Source of the DNA: Flavobacteriales bacterium | GTDB lineage: Bacteria; Bacteroidota; Bacteroidia; Flavobacteriales_F; PHOS-HE28 | Direction: 5' to 3' | NCBI GenBank assembly: GCA_016721005.1 | Contig: JADKJM010000016.1 | Coordinates: forward strand, 372,001-436,000 | Length of the DNA: 64,000 nt | Shown: piece by piece, positions 1 to 9,122 of the stretch | Layout of the letters: each line of letters starts with the position of its first letter | Position numbering within the stretch: position 1 is the stretch's first letter | The notes under the pieces: model-generated | Told to the model about the DNA's origin: nothing | Database searches by the model: none | The model's input: the letters and a program-made list of their open reading frames with translations, nothing else | Translations under genes and position numbers: made by a program

Positions 1-161
1 GCGAAACGGACCATATACAGGCTCTTGTTGGTGATCCCCACGGCCATGTTGCCGCGGATCATAAAGGCCACACCACCGAACATCTTCTTCGGTTCGGCCT
101 TGGTTCCCAGGCCCGCCAATGCGTCTGCGAGCCGTTGTTCCAGGAACGGATCGTGTGCCAT
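1..161 (-). CDS. TfoX/Sxy N-terminal domain protein (partial)
   Basis: This reverse-strand gene starts at 161 and runs off the left edge, leaving 53 residues. The visible part begins MAHDPFLEQRLADAL and contains KKMFGGVAFMIRGNMAVG, which is the typical core of the TfoX N-terminal domain (the MFGG..F.. pattern). Stand-alone proteins with this domain are small and common in Bacteroidota. Their role is poorly defined: the family name comes from the competence regulator Sxy/TfoX, but short versions need not regulate competence. The start lies 4 nt upstream of the stop of the next reverse-strand gene, so the two are close enough to be co-transcribed. The C-terminal end is not seen. Confidence 0.75.
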   Translation of the reverse strand, partial: MAHDPFLEQRLADALAGLGTKAEPKKMFGGVAFMIRGNMAVGITNKSLYMVRF

Positions 162-165
162 CCAC

Positions 166-2133
166 CTATTGTTTGGTGAAGCGTGCGTGATGCACTCCCT
201 CCTGATCGGTGAGGATCAATTGGTAAACACCTGCGGGCAATGCACCCACGTGCAACCGACCACCCTGGGTACGCTCTTGCATCACCAGCTTTCCTGTAGC
301 GTCGATCACCTGCGCGGAAGTATTCTGTGGAACGCCATTGATCATGAGCACATCGGAAACCGGATTCGGGGCGATGGTGAGGCCTACTTCGGTTTGAACG
401 GCAACGCCAGTGGATACACCTTGGATCAAACTATGCACCGTGTTGATCGCGGGGTTCTCGATCACGTCCTGTGTTCCATCGGGCCACTTCACCACGACTT
501 GTTGCACGGTCTCATCCGAACCAAGACCGAAGTGCGCACCGATGAAGCTCATGTAACGGAAGCCATCGCCGCTGCGGATATCACGGATCTGCGTACCGAG
601 ATCGCTGGTCACCTCCACACGCGCGCCGATCGCATCCCTATTGGCAGTGATGCCCTGCGGGTTGATCCGGATCCAGTTGTTGCTGTTCCCGTTGTTGCGG
701 TAATAGGTGGCGGATGTTCCGATATCCAGGAAGCCATCGTTGTTCATGTCGCCGATAGCGTGGTTGGCCGGCGCCGTGGCATCGTGGCTGAAGGTCATGT
801 TCCCGTTGTTATAGTGCATGGCACCACCACCTAGGATGTCCAGCCAACCATCGTTGTTGAAGTCGTGCGTGGTCCATTCGATGCTTTGGCCGCCGAAGGT
901 GTCCATGCCGGATCCCGCGGTCACGTTCGTAAAAGTGCCATCGCCGTTGTTGCGCATGAGCTTGTGGTAACCACTGGAGCTCGCGCCGATGAGCACATCC
1001 ATGTCGCCATCGTTATCGAAATCGCCCCAAGCGCTGCTCCAGCTCTGGTGACTATCAGCGAGGCCCAAAGCCGGCGCGACGTTCAGGAACGAACCGTTGT
1101 CGTTGTTGTGCATGAGCAGATCCACGGGATCGCAACCGCACTTCGCTATGAAGAGGTCCACGAGGCCGTCGTTGTCATAGTCCGTCCAGATGGAACCGTA
1201 GTTCCCGCAGGTGGTGCCATAACCTCCTTGGGTGAAGACGAGGTTGCCGTTACCGTCGTTGATGAAAGCCACGTTCGCATCGACATCATGGCAGCTGAAG
1301 GCATCCAGATGACCGTCGTTGTTCACATCCACGAAATTGGTTCGTTGGCAGAAGATGTATTGCGGAAAGCTGATCTCCGTGTATGCGGTTCCATCGCCAT
1401 TCGCTTTCATGAAAGTGGCACCGCTGCCGCCACCATAGAGCAGGTCGCGGTACCCATTGCTGTCCCAATCGCCGATGGCGAAGCTCCAAGATGCGGTGTT
1501 GTCCGCAGGTGTGGTCGGGTAGGTCGTCATAGTGAACCCTGGTGCCACTTGTTGGTAGGCGATATTGAAGAGGTTCTGGCCCGGAGCAATGGCATCATCC
1601 CGACCATCATTGTTCATGTCCACGAAACCCATGATCCCGCTCATCCCCGGTATCGGTGTGGGGGTGAAGGAGACCATTCCCGTGGGTGGGCCGGGCTGAT
1701 CCAACTCCGTCAATTGGAACGTGAAACCACTGGGCGTCCAATAGCTGTCGAAAGCGATCGTGTAGGTGACTCCTCCGGAAACATTGAAAGTGGCGACCGA
1801 GGAATAGTTCGGACCGGAGTCATCATCCCCCGAAACACACACCAACGCATCGCAAACCCCGCTGTACACATGGAAACGCGTGTCCACATTCGGATAGCCA
1901 AGAACATCGGTGGTGAGGTTCACCGTGGTGTCCTGCACCGGAGTGTACTGGTACCACGCGCCTGCGGCCGGTGCACCACCACCCACGCAGAACAGCGTCG
2001 GGGCCGTACCTGTGAGAGCGGGCACTGTGTAGATCCCGGCACTGATCGGCAACGCGGAATCGCATGTGCCCTGACCGAACGAATCCGAGCAGAGAAGAGT
2101 GAGACCGAGGACGAAGGGTAATGATGTTTTCAT
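166..2133 (-). CDS. secreted FG-GAP/VCBS repeat protein with ASPIC/UnbV and T9SS sorting domains
   Basis: A protein of about 655 residues, exported across the inner membrane and probably through the type IX system to the cell surface. I chose the ATG at 2133 (MKTSLPFVLGLTLL, ending SFGQG), which gives a clean signal peptide; an in-frame ATG two codons earlier at 2139 is possible, while the longer upstream reading is not convincing. After an N-terminal beta domain beginning CDSALPISAG come multiple VCBS/FG-GAP motifs with Ca-binding DxNxDG-type loops (DMNNDGRDD, DVNNDGHLD, DYDNDGLVD, DFDNDGDMD, DFNNDGWLD, DMNNDGFLD). These resemble an integrin-type beta-propeller. An ASPIC/UnbV-like segment follows (GARVEVTSDLG, VVVKWPDGTQD). 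The last ~75 residues form a type A T9SS domain (APNPVSDVL ... GVYQLILTDQEG). Ligand unknown; adhesion or matrix binding is inference. Confidence 0.85.
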   Translation of the reverse strand: MKTSLPFVLGLTLLCSDSFGQGTCDSALPISAGIYTVPALTGTAPTLFCVGGGAPAAGAWYQYTPVQDTTVNLTTDVLGYPNVDTRFHVYSGVCDALVCVSGDDDSGPNYSSVATFNVSGGVTYTIAFDSYWTPSGFTFQLTELDQPGPPTGMVSFTPTPIPGMSGIMGFVDMNNDGRDDAIAPGQNLFNIAYQQVAPGFTMTTYPTTPADNTASWSFAIGDWDSNGYRDLLYGGGSGATFMKANGDGTAYTEISFPQYIFCQRTNFVDVNNDGHLDAFSCHDVDANVAFINDGNGNLVFTQGGYGTTCGNYGSIWTDYDNDGLVDLFIAKCGCDPVDLLMHNNDNGSFLNVAPALGLADSHQSWSSAWGDFDNDGDMDVLIGASSSGYHKLMRNNGDGTFTNVTAGSGMDTFGGQSIEWTTHDFNNDGWLDILGGGAMHYNNGNMTFSHDATAPANHAIGDMNNDGFLDIGTSATYYRNNGNSNNWIRINPQGITANRDAIGARVEVTSDLGTQIRDIRSGDGFRYMSFIGAHFGLGSDETVQQVVVKWPDGTQDVIENPAINTVHSLIQGVSTGVAVQTEVGLTIAPNPVSDVLMINGVPQNTSAQVIDATGKLVMQERTQGGRLHVGALPAGVYQLILTDQEGVHHARFTKQ

Positions 2134-2297
2134 GAGCATGATTGAACGATGGCAAGGTAGGATCATGGTTGAACGGTACAGCCCGGAAGCGGATCGACTT
2201 CCAACCAACCAACGTGGAATAGGACACTGATGCAGGCAGAACAGTTGCCCGATGGGGACCCAACCCACGTCGGGTTCAACCCGTAGCGCGGATGCAA

Positions 2298-2325
2298 CGG
2301 CGATCACCCGGCGATCACCCGGCGA
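2298..2325. repeat. 11-bp direct repeat, 2.5 copies
   Basis: CGGCGATCACC occurs twice in tandem and is followed by a third partial copy, overlapping the 3' end of the LigT-like gene. The rest of the 2134-2314 interval shows nothing else recognisable. Confidence 0.6.
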
Positions 2326-2860
2326 ACGACCGAAGTTCAACATACGCAGCGCCAGATGAAAGCTCCCTACGAAGGAGCAACACTTCACCCACGCGGTGTG
2401 CAGCACTGAAGTCATGCGGCGCAAGGGTCGACCATGCCTCATCGAATTGAGCCGGTTTCAATCCAGCCGCAATGGAGAGGTGGGGATGATCCGTTTCCCG
2501 GATATGATCTCGAAGGGCGCTTTGATCATTCAAGGCCTGAATGATGGGACCGCGCATCGCTGCGATGGCCTCCTTCTCCAATGGATCGATGTAGATCGTG
2601 TGCTTGTCCGGAAAGTGCGTGATGCCCTTGTATCGCAAGTCGAATGTTTGTTGACCGGTGATCCCCGAGTCGATCGCGTCCATGATCGGCTCTGCAGCTT
2701 CCAGGTCGAGATCCGCGAAGAAGAGCGTGATGTGCGGGATCACCTTCAGACCGCCGAATGATCCGATCCGCGCGAACAGCCGCTCGCGCAGAGCCGATAC
2801 CGCAGCTGACACTTCCGGAGAAGGTTTGATGACAAGCAGGTAACGGTGCGTGGCTTTCAT
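2315..2860 (-). CDS. 2'-5' RNA ligase / LigT-like 2H phosphoesterase family protein
   Basis: A cytoplasmic protein of 181 residues starting MKATHRYLLVIKP at 2860; the upstream ATG at 2884 gives an unlikely extension. The two signature motifs of the 2H phosphoesterase fold are present: HITLFF in the N-terminal half and HLSIAAG in the C-terminal half (H-x-T/S pattern). Members act on 2',5' linkages or cyclic phosphates in RNA or small molecules; the substrate of this branch is unknown. The start is 55 nt from that of the divergently transcribed SRAP gene, so the two promoters lie in a shared short region. Length and motif spacing are normal for the family. Confidence 0.8.
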   Translation of the reverse strand: MKATHRYLLVIKPSPEVSAAVSALRERLFARIGSFGGLKVIPHITLFFADLDLEAAEPIMDAIDSGITGQQTFDLRYKGITHFPDKHTIYIDPLEKEAIAAMRGPIIQALNDQSALRDHIRETDHPHLSIAAGLKPAQFDEAWSTLAPHDFSAAHRVGEVLLLRRELSSGAAYVELRSFAG

Positions 2861-2915
2861 CAGGAACACGCAAAGCAACGGCACGACTTTACATTGTGCG
2901 GGAGAACGAGCAGGA

Positions 2916-3695
2916 ATGTGTTACGGAGTGAAAGCGCGTACAGAGATGTCCCTTCGGATCGCAAAGAGCCGAGGGAACAAGGAAGCTGCGGAGAAGCTGG
3001 CGAAGCTGCTGGATCCCTTCCCGGAATTCGACCTGCACTATGGCAATGGGTTCACGCATCCGAAGCTGGTCGTGTACACCGATGCCGAGCCGCGAGAGCC
3101 GCAACTTGCCCTTTGGGGTTTGATCCCGGCATGGGTGAAGGATGATGCGCAAGGCAAGCAGATGTGGAACCAAACACTGAACGCGCGTGGGGAAAGCATC
3201 TTTGAGAAGCCCGCCTTCCGCAACTCAGCGCAGAAGAAACGCTGCATCGTCTTCGTGGAAGGATTCTATGAGCACCACCACTTCGGGAAGAAGACCTACC
3301 CGTACTTCATTCACCTGAAGGACCGCCCACAGTTCGCGTTGGCTGGATTGTGGGAGGAGTGGAAGGACAAAGAGAGCGGCGAGCGCAAGCACACCTTCAG
3401 CATCGTGACCACCGATGGGAATGAATTGATGAAGCGGATCCACAACAACCCGAAGGCCGATGGGCCGCGCATGCCGGTGATCCTCACCGAAGCGGATGAG
3501 GAGAAATGGTTGGCACCGATCCAAAACACATCGGACGAGGATGCGATCAAGGCATTGATCAAACCCTACCCGGCCGATGCGATGACCGCGCGTTCGGTCC
3601 GCCCATTGCTTGGCAAGGAAGGAACGGGGAACGCCGACGGCGCCAGTGAAATCTATGAATACCCCGAACTCCTCTTGGCCGATCCATTGGCTTGA
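2916..3695 (+). CDS. SRAP-domain abasic-site DNA-protein crosslinking protein (YedK/HMCES family)
   Basis: A 259-residue protein. The start is set at ATG 2916 because the family requires Cys2, which forms a thiazolidine crosslink with abasic sites in single-stranded DNA after removal of Met1. The protein indeed begins MCYGVKART. Other family marks follow: LNARGES plus KPAFR (DNA-binding Asn/Arg region), VEGFYEH (the catalytic Glu region) and KADGPRMPVIL after IHNNP, the usual position of the active-site His. The role is protection of replication-blocking abasic sites; it is often annotated as an SOS response-associated peptidase. It is preceded by the divergent LigT-like gene. No LexA-type operator could be identified by eye. 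Confidence 0.93.
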   Translation: MCYGVKARTEMSLRIAKSRGNKEAAEKLAKLLDPFPEFDLHYGNGFTHPKLVVYTDAEPREPQLALWGLIPAWVKDDAQGKQMWNQTLNARGESIFEKPAFRNSAQKKRCIVFVEGFYEHHHFGKKTYPYFIHLKDRPQFALAGLWEEWKDKESGERKHTFSIVTTDGNELMKRIHNNPKADGPRMPVILTEADEEKWLAPIQNTSDEDAIKALIKPYPADAMTARSVRPLLGKEGTGNADGASEIYEYPELLLADPLA

Positions 3696-3716
3696 TCGGC
3701 CTGTTCCGGACGATGC

Positions 3717-6674
3717 TTAGGGTAGTTGTTCGAGGATCGTATTCGTGGGCACGCTGCCACCGATGTTGGTCAGGATCGGATCGCGATCATTGTCCTGTCC
3801 CATATACTTGATCCGGCCATCCATGTTGACGTCACTCGCTCCGTAGTTGCCTAGTACCACGTTGGTAGGCACGCTTCCACCAATGGCTTGGAGAATGGGG
3901 TCGCGGTCATTGGTCCCGCCTGTGTATTTCAACTCCGCGTCGGGTATCACATTGCCACTCCAAAGCGTTCGCACTGCACCCACTGTACGGCGAGCGTTGG
4001 TTCCGTAGGTCGAAGTACCGCTGCTCGTGAGATCCACGGAAGTGGCGGTCCCGCTCAGTGCGAATCCGTTCGCCGTCATACAACCCAAGTGATTCCGATG
4101 CCTCACCGCGATCCGATACGTTCCGGGATCCTCACAGAAACCGAGCGGAGAAACGCCATCGGGAGCGACGACATCACCATCACGCTGCACCAGGCCTACC
4201 CGTGCTTCAAGAATGGTATAGGGTGATCCATTCGAACGCAGTTCCACCAGGACCCAATCCACCGGAGCGTTGTAACCGGTGGCACCGAGGACGATCGCCG
4301 TGGTCGTCGTAGGACCACTGATCACTCGACCCATGGCCGTGTAGGGTTCGGTTAGTGGGATCTGGTTCAACATCCGAAGACTGTCGACCATAAGGCCGTT
4401 GGCCGACCGATAGGCACCATCCAGATACAAGCGCGCGGCGAGCACGGTCCGCGGCACCACATCACACGGCGCTTCCAACGTGGTGAATGTGGTGGTCGGC
4501 GTGTAATCGGAAACACCTCCTTGCGTCCCACCCTGGCACGCAGCACGCACCTGCACATCGTAGCTCGTCAGCGGGCTCAAGCCTGCGAGGTTGTACGAAT
4601 TGGTCGCGAGGCCAAGGATGTCCGTCCAGGTTCCGCTGCTGGTCGGTTTCCAACGGAGGTCATACGCACTGACCCCTTGCTGTGCCACCCACGACACGCC
4701 AGCGGAATTGTAGGTGATGCCGGATACCTGCACCCCTTGCGGCACTGCGCAGGCCACGTAAGCGGAGATGCTGAGGTAGTAGCATTGCGAAGCGTTGAAC
4801 GCCCCACTGTACCCGTACACATGCACATAGTACGTTCCCGCTGCAGCGTTCGGATAGTTGATGTACTCGGAACTGGTTCCACTATTCCCTGAGATAGCGA
4901 TCTGTGTTCCGCTGCTGTTCAGCAAGCGCAGGTCGTAGTCCGCAGCCACATTGCTCAAGTAGATGTTCACCGCGCTCGTTGCCGTGAGCGTGAAGCGGTA
5001 GTAGTCCGCATCGCTACCCGAAGCGATCAGTGCATTGATCGTCGCAGGAAGCGTGACCAAGGGTGCTGCGCCTGTGCTGTTGTTCGGCTCCAAGGAATCC
5101 GGGCAGGGCACTGGCGTGGTGAACGTGTAGATCGCGGAATACGCGGAACTAGCCGCGGCACACACGCTGAGAACCCGGAGATCATAGGCCGTGCTCTGCG
5201 TCAGTCCGGTCAGCGCATAGTTGTTCACGAGGATCCCGCTCACTGTGTTCCATCCTCCACTTGGGCTTGTTCGCCATTGAAGTGTGTAGCTCGGCACGCC
5301 GAAGTTGGCCCATGTGAGAGTGACCGTTGTCGAGTTGAGGCTGCTGGTTCCGAGGGGTTCAGGGGGATCGCAACTTGCTCCGCAGGTGCCAAGGCAACTC
5401 GCACTGTTGATCCGACTAACGATCACGGCCTTGGGTTGCGGGCCGAAGCCATTGGCGAACTTGATCGAACTGACCAGATGGCAATAGCTCATGATGGTCC
5501 CGCCAACCGAACTGGTTGGAACAGGGCCTGCCGGGCAGGACCCTTCGGAGTATCCGGCCGCAGGTCCGCATCCATCGATCGCGGTGTTGTCGCCGTTCCA
5601 TGCGCAGGCATGCGTGTGCCTGCTTCCGAGGTTGTGCCCTGTCTCGTGGGTCACCACTTCCACGCTCCAACTGTACGTCGGCACGCTTGAGTAGGTCGTA
5701 TTGATCCCGCTGTACGCCATGCGCGAACTCGTTCCACTACATAGCGTATTCAACCACGCGACACCACCGTAACCGCCGAGATCGATCAGGTGTGCGAGGT
5801 CACCGTTGAAGCTCGTGCGCGTAGAGCCGAACTGGTTCAATCGCCCGCTACTGCTGGTGGCATCGTACGGACTGGGGGTGTTCCAGACGTAGATCTCGCT
5901 CAATACCACTTGCACGTTGTCGTTGGCATACAACGTCGCCATCTGGTTGAAAAGGCCCGTGAGATACGTGGTGACATTCACTACGCTGCCCTTGTTCTGG
6001 AAGAGATCGTAGGCGGATTCCCAGTACAGGTTCACACAGCGGATCGACTTTGCATTCCCTTCGGGTCGTATCTCCTTCAGATCATAAGCAGGGCCTTGAT
6101 CAGAAGTGCCACAGGTCATGTTCGGCGTACCGCGCAGGTCGCCTTCCCGGTACAGGATATGTCGTCCTTCCGCGTCTCCGGCCAAGCGACCAAGCACGAT
6201 ATCATCGCTGGGATCACCGATCAACCCCATCACCTCCTCCTCGAAGATGCTGATCGCCACCAACGAACCCGGCACTCCGTGGATCATCCCTCGATAATGA
6301 ATGCCTTCGGGAACCGGGACCGTTCCACCCGTGGAGGAAACACGCACCACGAATCCGGGGGCGGTGATGTCCACGCGCTCCAGATCAAGGACGCGGATAC
6401 CAGCGGGATCCGGAATGCTCAGCGCGATGCGTTCAGGTCGTGAACCCAATACCACGCGCACCGCCGAACGGTCGAGTTCCAGGACGGTCGCTTTCGTGCA
6501 GGCATCGCTCCAGAGAGCCACCGTGGCCGGGTCGGCCTCCACCACCTGGAAGAGTTCGACGGGTTGGAAGCGATTGCCTTCAGCTGCACTACGCTGGATC
6601 CGGTCCGCAATGGTGCCTTGCCCTTGAGCGTTAAGAATTGCCGGGAACAGGAAGAATGGTAGATATCGGAGCAT
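3717..6674 (-). CDS. secreted reprolysin-like zinc metalloprotease with FN3 domains and dockerin-like C-terminal repeats
   Basis: A protein of 985 residues with a signal peptide (MLRYLPFFLFPAILNAQG). Residues ~20-205 look like a propeptide. The catalytic domain carries HETGHNLGSRH at residues 343-353, the HExxHxxGxxH zinc motif of metzincins (M12B/reprolysin-like). At least two FN3-like domains follow (around DPPEPLGTSSLNS and CAVPQGVQVSGIT), with a bacterial pre-peptidase C-terminal (PPC) domain between them (DSLEPNNSTGAAPLV ... YYVHVYGYSG). The end is unusual: two near-identical ~35-residue modules built on KYTGG/KYMGQ, NDRDPIL and IGGSVPTN, the second with a DVNMDGRIK loop like a dockerin Ca site. 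There is no ordinary type A T9SS domain. This is likely a surface or secreted protease; its substrate is unknown. Confidence 0.88.
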   Translation of the reverse strand: MLRYLPFFLFPAILNAQGQGTIADRIQRSAAEGNRFQPVELFQVVEADPATVALWSDACTKATVLELDRSAVRVVLGSRPERIALSIPDPAGIRVLDLERVDITAPGFVVRVSSTGGTVPVPEGIHYRGMIHGVPGSLVAISIFEEEVMGLIGDPSDDIVLGRLAGDAEGRHILYREGDLRGTPNMTCGTSDQGPAYDLKEIRPEGNAKSIRCVNLYWESAYDLFQNKGSVVNVTTYLTGLFNQMATLYANDNVQVVLSEIYVWNTPSPYDATSSSGRLNQFGSTRTSFNGDLAHLIDLGGYGGVAWLNTLCSGTSSRMAYSGINTTYSSVPTYSWSVEVVTHETGHNLGSRHTHACAWNGDNTAIDGCGPAAGYSEGSCPAGPVPTSSVGGTIMSYCHLVSSIKFANGFGPQPKAVIVSRINSASCLGTCGASCDPPEPLGTSSLNSTTVTLTWANFGVPSYTLQWRTSPSGGWNTVSGILVNNYALTGLTQSTAYDLRVLSVCAAASSAYSAIYTFTTPVPCPDSLEPNNSTGAAPLVTLPATINALIASGSDADYYRFTLTATSAVNIYLSNVAADYDLRLLNSSGTQIAISGNSGTSSEYINYPNAAAGTYYVHVYGYSGAFNASQCYYLSISAYVACAVPQGVQVSGITYNSAGVSWVAQQGVSAYDLRWKPTSSGTWTDILGLATNSYNLAGLSPLTSYDVQVRAACQGGTQGGVSDYTPTTTFTTLEAPCDVVPRTVLAARLYLDGAYRSANGLMVDSLRMLNQIPLTEPYTAMGRVISGPTTTTAIVLGATGYNAPVDWVLVELRSNGSPYTILEARVGLVQRDGDVVAPDGVSPLGFCEDPGTYRIAVRHRNHLGCMTANGFALSGTATSVDLTSSGTSTYGTNARRTVGAVRTLWSGNVIPDAELKYTGGTNDRDPILQAIGGSVPTNVVLGNYGASDVNMDGRIKYMGQDNDRDPILTNIGGSVPTNTILEQLP

Positions 6675-6807
6675 GGGCCTGCGTTTGACGCGACGGCAAA
6701 TTATCGGATCGGTGTGGTCGATCCCACTGGAAAGCCCGATTCCTTATCAACCATTCGGCGAAAGGAACCGGTTCCCCCACAAAACCGACCTTTGCGAACA
6801 CCACATC

Positions 6808-8040
6808 ATGACCGAGCAAAAGCGACCACCCGCCCTGTTCGATGCCTACGGATTCACCGTGGACCTAGCCGTGGTACACAGTGGTTCATTCGACGTGCAG
6901 GCGGTTCCCAAAGTGCTTTTGGAACCGACCCTTGCGGATGAGGATCCCGCCCGGAGGGATCTGGAGGTGATCCCCGGTATCGCGGGGCATGGCCTCGGAG
7001 TGCGGAACACCAAGGTGATGAGGCGCCCTTCCAAGTGGGGGCGGAAGCTGGTGAACCTCCGCAACGCGTGGGCGCCCGCGTTGGATACTGCCAAGGCGCT
7101 CATCCTTCCTGGAGGAGCACATCCCTTCTACGATCCGGCACATCATGGAAGCGTGGGTGAAGCCCTCACGCCTGAAGTGCGTAGGATCTGCGATGAGTTG
7201 TTCGGGTGTGCTCAACATGGCTGGAGCAATAGTCAGGGCCTGCATCTGGGCATCCACTTCGGGAAGGACAGTGAATTCGGGAAGCTGCATGCGGCTGTGC
7301 GACTCCTGCTCCCCTTGATCCCGAGCCTGGCCGCAGCGTCGCCCATCCTCGAAGGGCGGGTGACCGGATCCAGTTGCTCCCGGCTGCATGCACAACTGCA
7401 CGCGCACGAACGGCTGACCGACCTCATGGGATCCTTCGTGCCTGAACCCGTTTTCGATCGCGAGGAACACGACCGTGTGATCATGGCGCCGATCGCGCAA
7501 GCACTCGCACCGCACGATCCGACAGGACTGCTGGACCCCGTGCTGTACAACTCCCGCGCAGCAACTGCGAACTTCGACAGAAGTGTAGTGACCCTACATG
7601 TGATCGACACCCAGGAAAGTCCGTCCGCGAACATGGCCGTTGCCGAGATGATCATCACCGTGTTGCGCGCATTGGTTCGAGGGCGCTGGGTGAGCAACTA
7701 CCTACAGCGTGCGTGGGGATCCGATGACCTGCAACAGCTGATGCTCGGCGCGATCAAGGAAGGTGGGCGGATGATGATCACCAACCGGGATTACCTTTTG
7801 ATGTTGGGCCTGATGAAACAGGAAAGCATGGTCGCGGCCAAGGTGTGGCAGCACCTCTTCGTGGAACTCTATGGTGATCTCAGCGAGAACGCTCGCGGTC
7901 ATATCGGCCACATCCTGGAACACGGTTGCCTCGCCGATCGGATCCTGGCGCGCACCGGCAAGCAGCCGACCATCGATGGGATCCGTGCAGCATACGGACA
8001 TTTAGCTGCGTGCTACGCTGCGGATGAAGCGTACCTCTGA
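6808..8040 (+). CDS. GCS2-family glutamate-cysteine ligase-like protein (YbdK-like carboxylate-amine ligase)
   Basis: A cytoplasmic protein of 410 residues from ATG 6808 (MTEQKRPPALFDAYGF). A GACCTTTG sequence 13 nt before it resembles the -7 boxes seen elsewhere in the window. The segment QGLHLGIHFGKDSEFGKLHAAVRLLLPLIPSL and the downstream SPILEGRVTGSSCSRL follow the layout of GCS2/YbdK enzymes (substrate-binding histidine region, then the LLP.I.AL..SSP...G...G pattern). The family forms a gamma-glutamyl or other amide bond using ATP. Whether this one makes gamma-glutamylcysteine or a different product cannot be told from sequence. It stands alone and runs divergently from the upstream metalloprotease. 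Confidence 0.75.
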   Translation: MTEQKRPPALFDAYGFTVDLAVVHSGSFDVQAVPKVLLEPTLADEDPARRDLEVIPGIAGHGLGVRNTKVMRRPSKWGRKLVNLRNAWAPALDTAKALILPGGAHPFYDPAHHGSVGEALTPEVRRICDELFGCAQHGWSNSQGLHLGIHFGKDSEFGKLHAAVRLLLPLIPSLAAASPILEGRVTGSSCSRLHAQLHAHERLTDLMGSFVPEPVFDREEHDRVIMAPIAQALAPHDPTGLLDPVLYNSRAATANFDRSVVTLHVIDTQESPSANMAVAEMIITVLRALVRGRWVSNYLQRAWGSDDLQQLMLGAIKEGGRMMITNRDYLLMLGLMKQESMVAAKVWQHLFVELYGDLSENARGHIGHILEHGCLADRILARTGKQPTIDGIRAAYGHLAACYAADEAYL

Positions 8041-8146
8041 TCCCAGCGATCACATCGCACGCTTGGTCCTCGCGCAGTTGTTCTCTATCGACGTTTCGTA
8101 ACCCTCTTGCCACGATGCGCCGTTGTGTAGTGCAAACGCCCGCGTC

Positions 8147-9064
8147 ATGGACCGATCACTTCCCTCCGTACTCGCAGCATTGCTCATGTCCGGGGTTTCA
8201 GCACAAGGTCCCCCGGCCTTCCATTGGCCGCTGGATGAGAGCAGCGGAGTGATCGCGCAGGCTTGGGGTGGAACGAATGGAACGCTTGCAGGTGGAACCA
8301 CATGGGATCCCACTGGTGGTCATCATCAAGGTGCAGCCCGCTTCGATGGCGTGAACGACCGGATCATCCTCGGTTCCTGTGATCTCACATCCGGCACCGG
8401 GTTCAGCATTTCGTTCTGGACGAAAGCGGACTTCGTAACAGGCATGGAGCGCACGCTCATTGCGAAAACGACCGGCCCGCAACTCACCGACCACATCTGG
8501 TCCGTGGCATTCGTGAATGGAACTTCCTTGCGTTTTCGTTTGCAGACCGGTGGAACGACATCAGAGCTCTCCACGGGACCCTCTTCCTTGTTCGGCAGCG
8601 TTTGGTACCATATCGTTGCCACCTACGATGGTGCCATCATGCGCGTGGTGTTGAACGGAGCGCTCATGGCCTCGGCACCGAAGAGTGGATCCATCGGCCT
8701 CCATCCGCAATCACCGGCTTCCATCGGCGCATTGAGCACCGGTACGCAACCCTACTCGGGGTGGATCGATGATGTCCGCATCTACGATCGCGCGCTCACC
8801 GATAACGAGATCCTGGAACTGCTGTTCGGTAGCATGACCACGTCGATCAATGAGGCACAAGGACCGATCACGTTGAGTGATCTTCTCCGGAACCCGGCTC
8901 CCACGGATCGCATCGTCGTGCGCGACATGCTCGGACGAATGGAATTATCGGGCAACACCGGCGCATCGGCTCCCATCGACCTCTCTTCCCTGTCCGCAGG
9001 GATCCATATGGTCTGCCTGGAGGGGCGTGATGGTTGCCGGAGCGTTCGCGTGTTCGTTCCCTAG
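8147..9064 (+). CDS. secreted LamG-domain protein with T9SS sorting domain
   Basis: A 305-residue protein. The start at 8147 (MDRSLPSVLAALLMSGVSAQG) gives a complete signal peptide. Residues ~25-235 form a LamG/concanavalin-like jelly roll: it opens with HWPLDESSG, has AARFDGVNDRI, and closes with the diagnostic DDVRIYDRALTDNEI. A short C-terminal domain (LLRNPAPTDRIVVRDMLGR ... AGIHMVCLEG) is a type A T9SS signal. It is probably an exported or surface-anchored carbohydrate- or polymer-binding protein; the ligand is unknown. The gene ends at a strong bidirectional terminator that it shares with the convergent protease gene. Confidence 0.85.
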   Translation: MDRSLPSVLAALLMSGVSAQGPPAFHWPLDESSGVIAQAWGGTNGTLAGGTTWDPTGGHHQGAARFDGVNDRIILGSCDLTSGTGFSISFWTKADFVTGMERTLIAKTTGPQLTDHIWSVAFVNGTSLRFRLQTGGTTSELSTGPSSLFGSVWYHIVATYDGAIMRVVLNGALMASAPKSGSIGLHPQSPASIGALSTGTQPYSGWIDDVRIYDRALTDNEILELLFGSMTTSINEAQGPITLSDLLRNPAPTDRIVVRDMLGRMELSGNTGASAPIDLSSLSAGIHMVCLEGRDGCRSVRVFVP

Positions 9065-9067
9065 CAA

Positions 9068-9099
9068 AGAGGCCCCTGACGGAATGGTCAGGGGCCTCT
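9068..9099. terminator. bidirectional intrinsic terminator
   Basis: A perfect 13-bp stem (AGAGGCCCCTGAC / GTCAGGGGCCTCT) with a 6-nt loop lies between the convergent LamG and protease genes. Confidence 0.85.
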
Positions 9100-9122
9100 G
9101 CGCATGAATTCGTTGCGGTTGG

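Noticed and set aside
865..2121. 418-residue forward reading frame opposite the FG-GAP protein
   Set aside because: It mirrors the Asp/Asn-rich VCBS repeats as Val/His-rich sequence, has no signal or domain, and the reverse-strand gene is clearly real.
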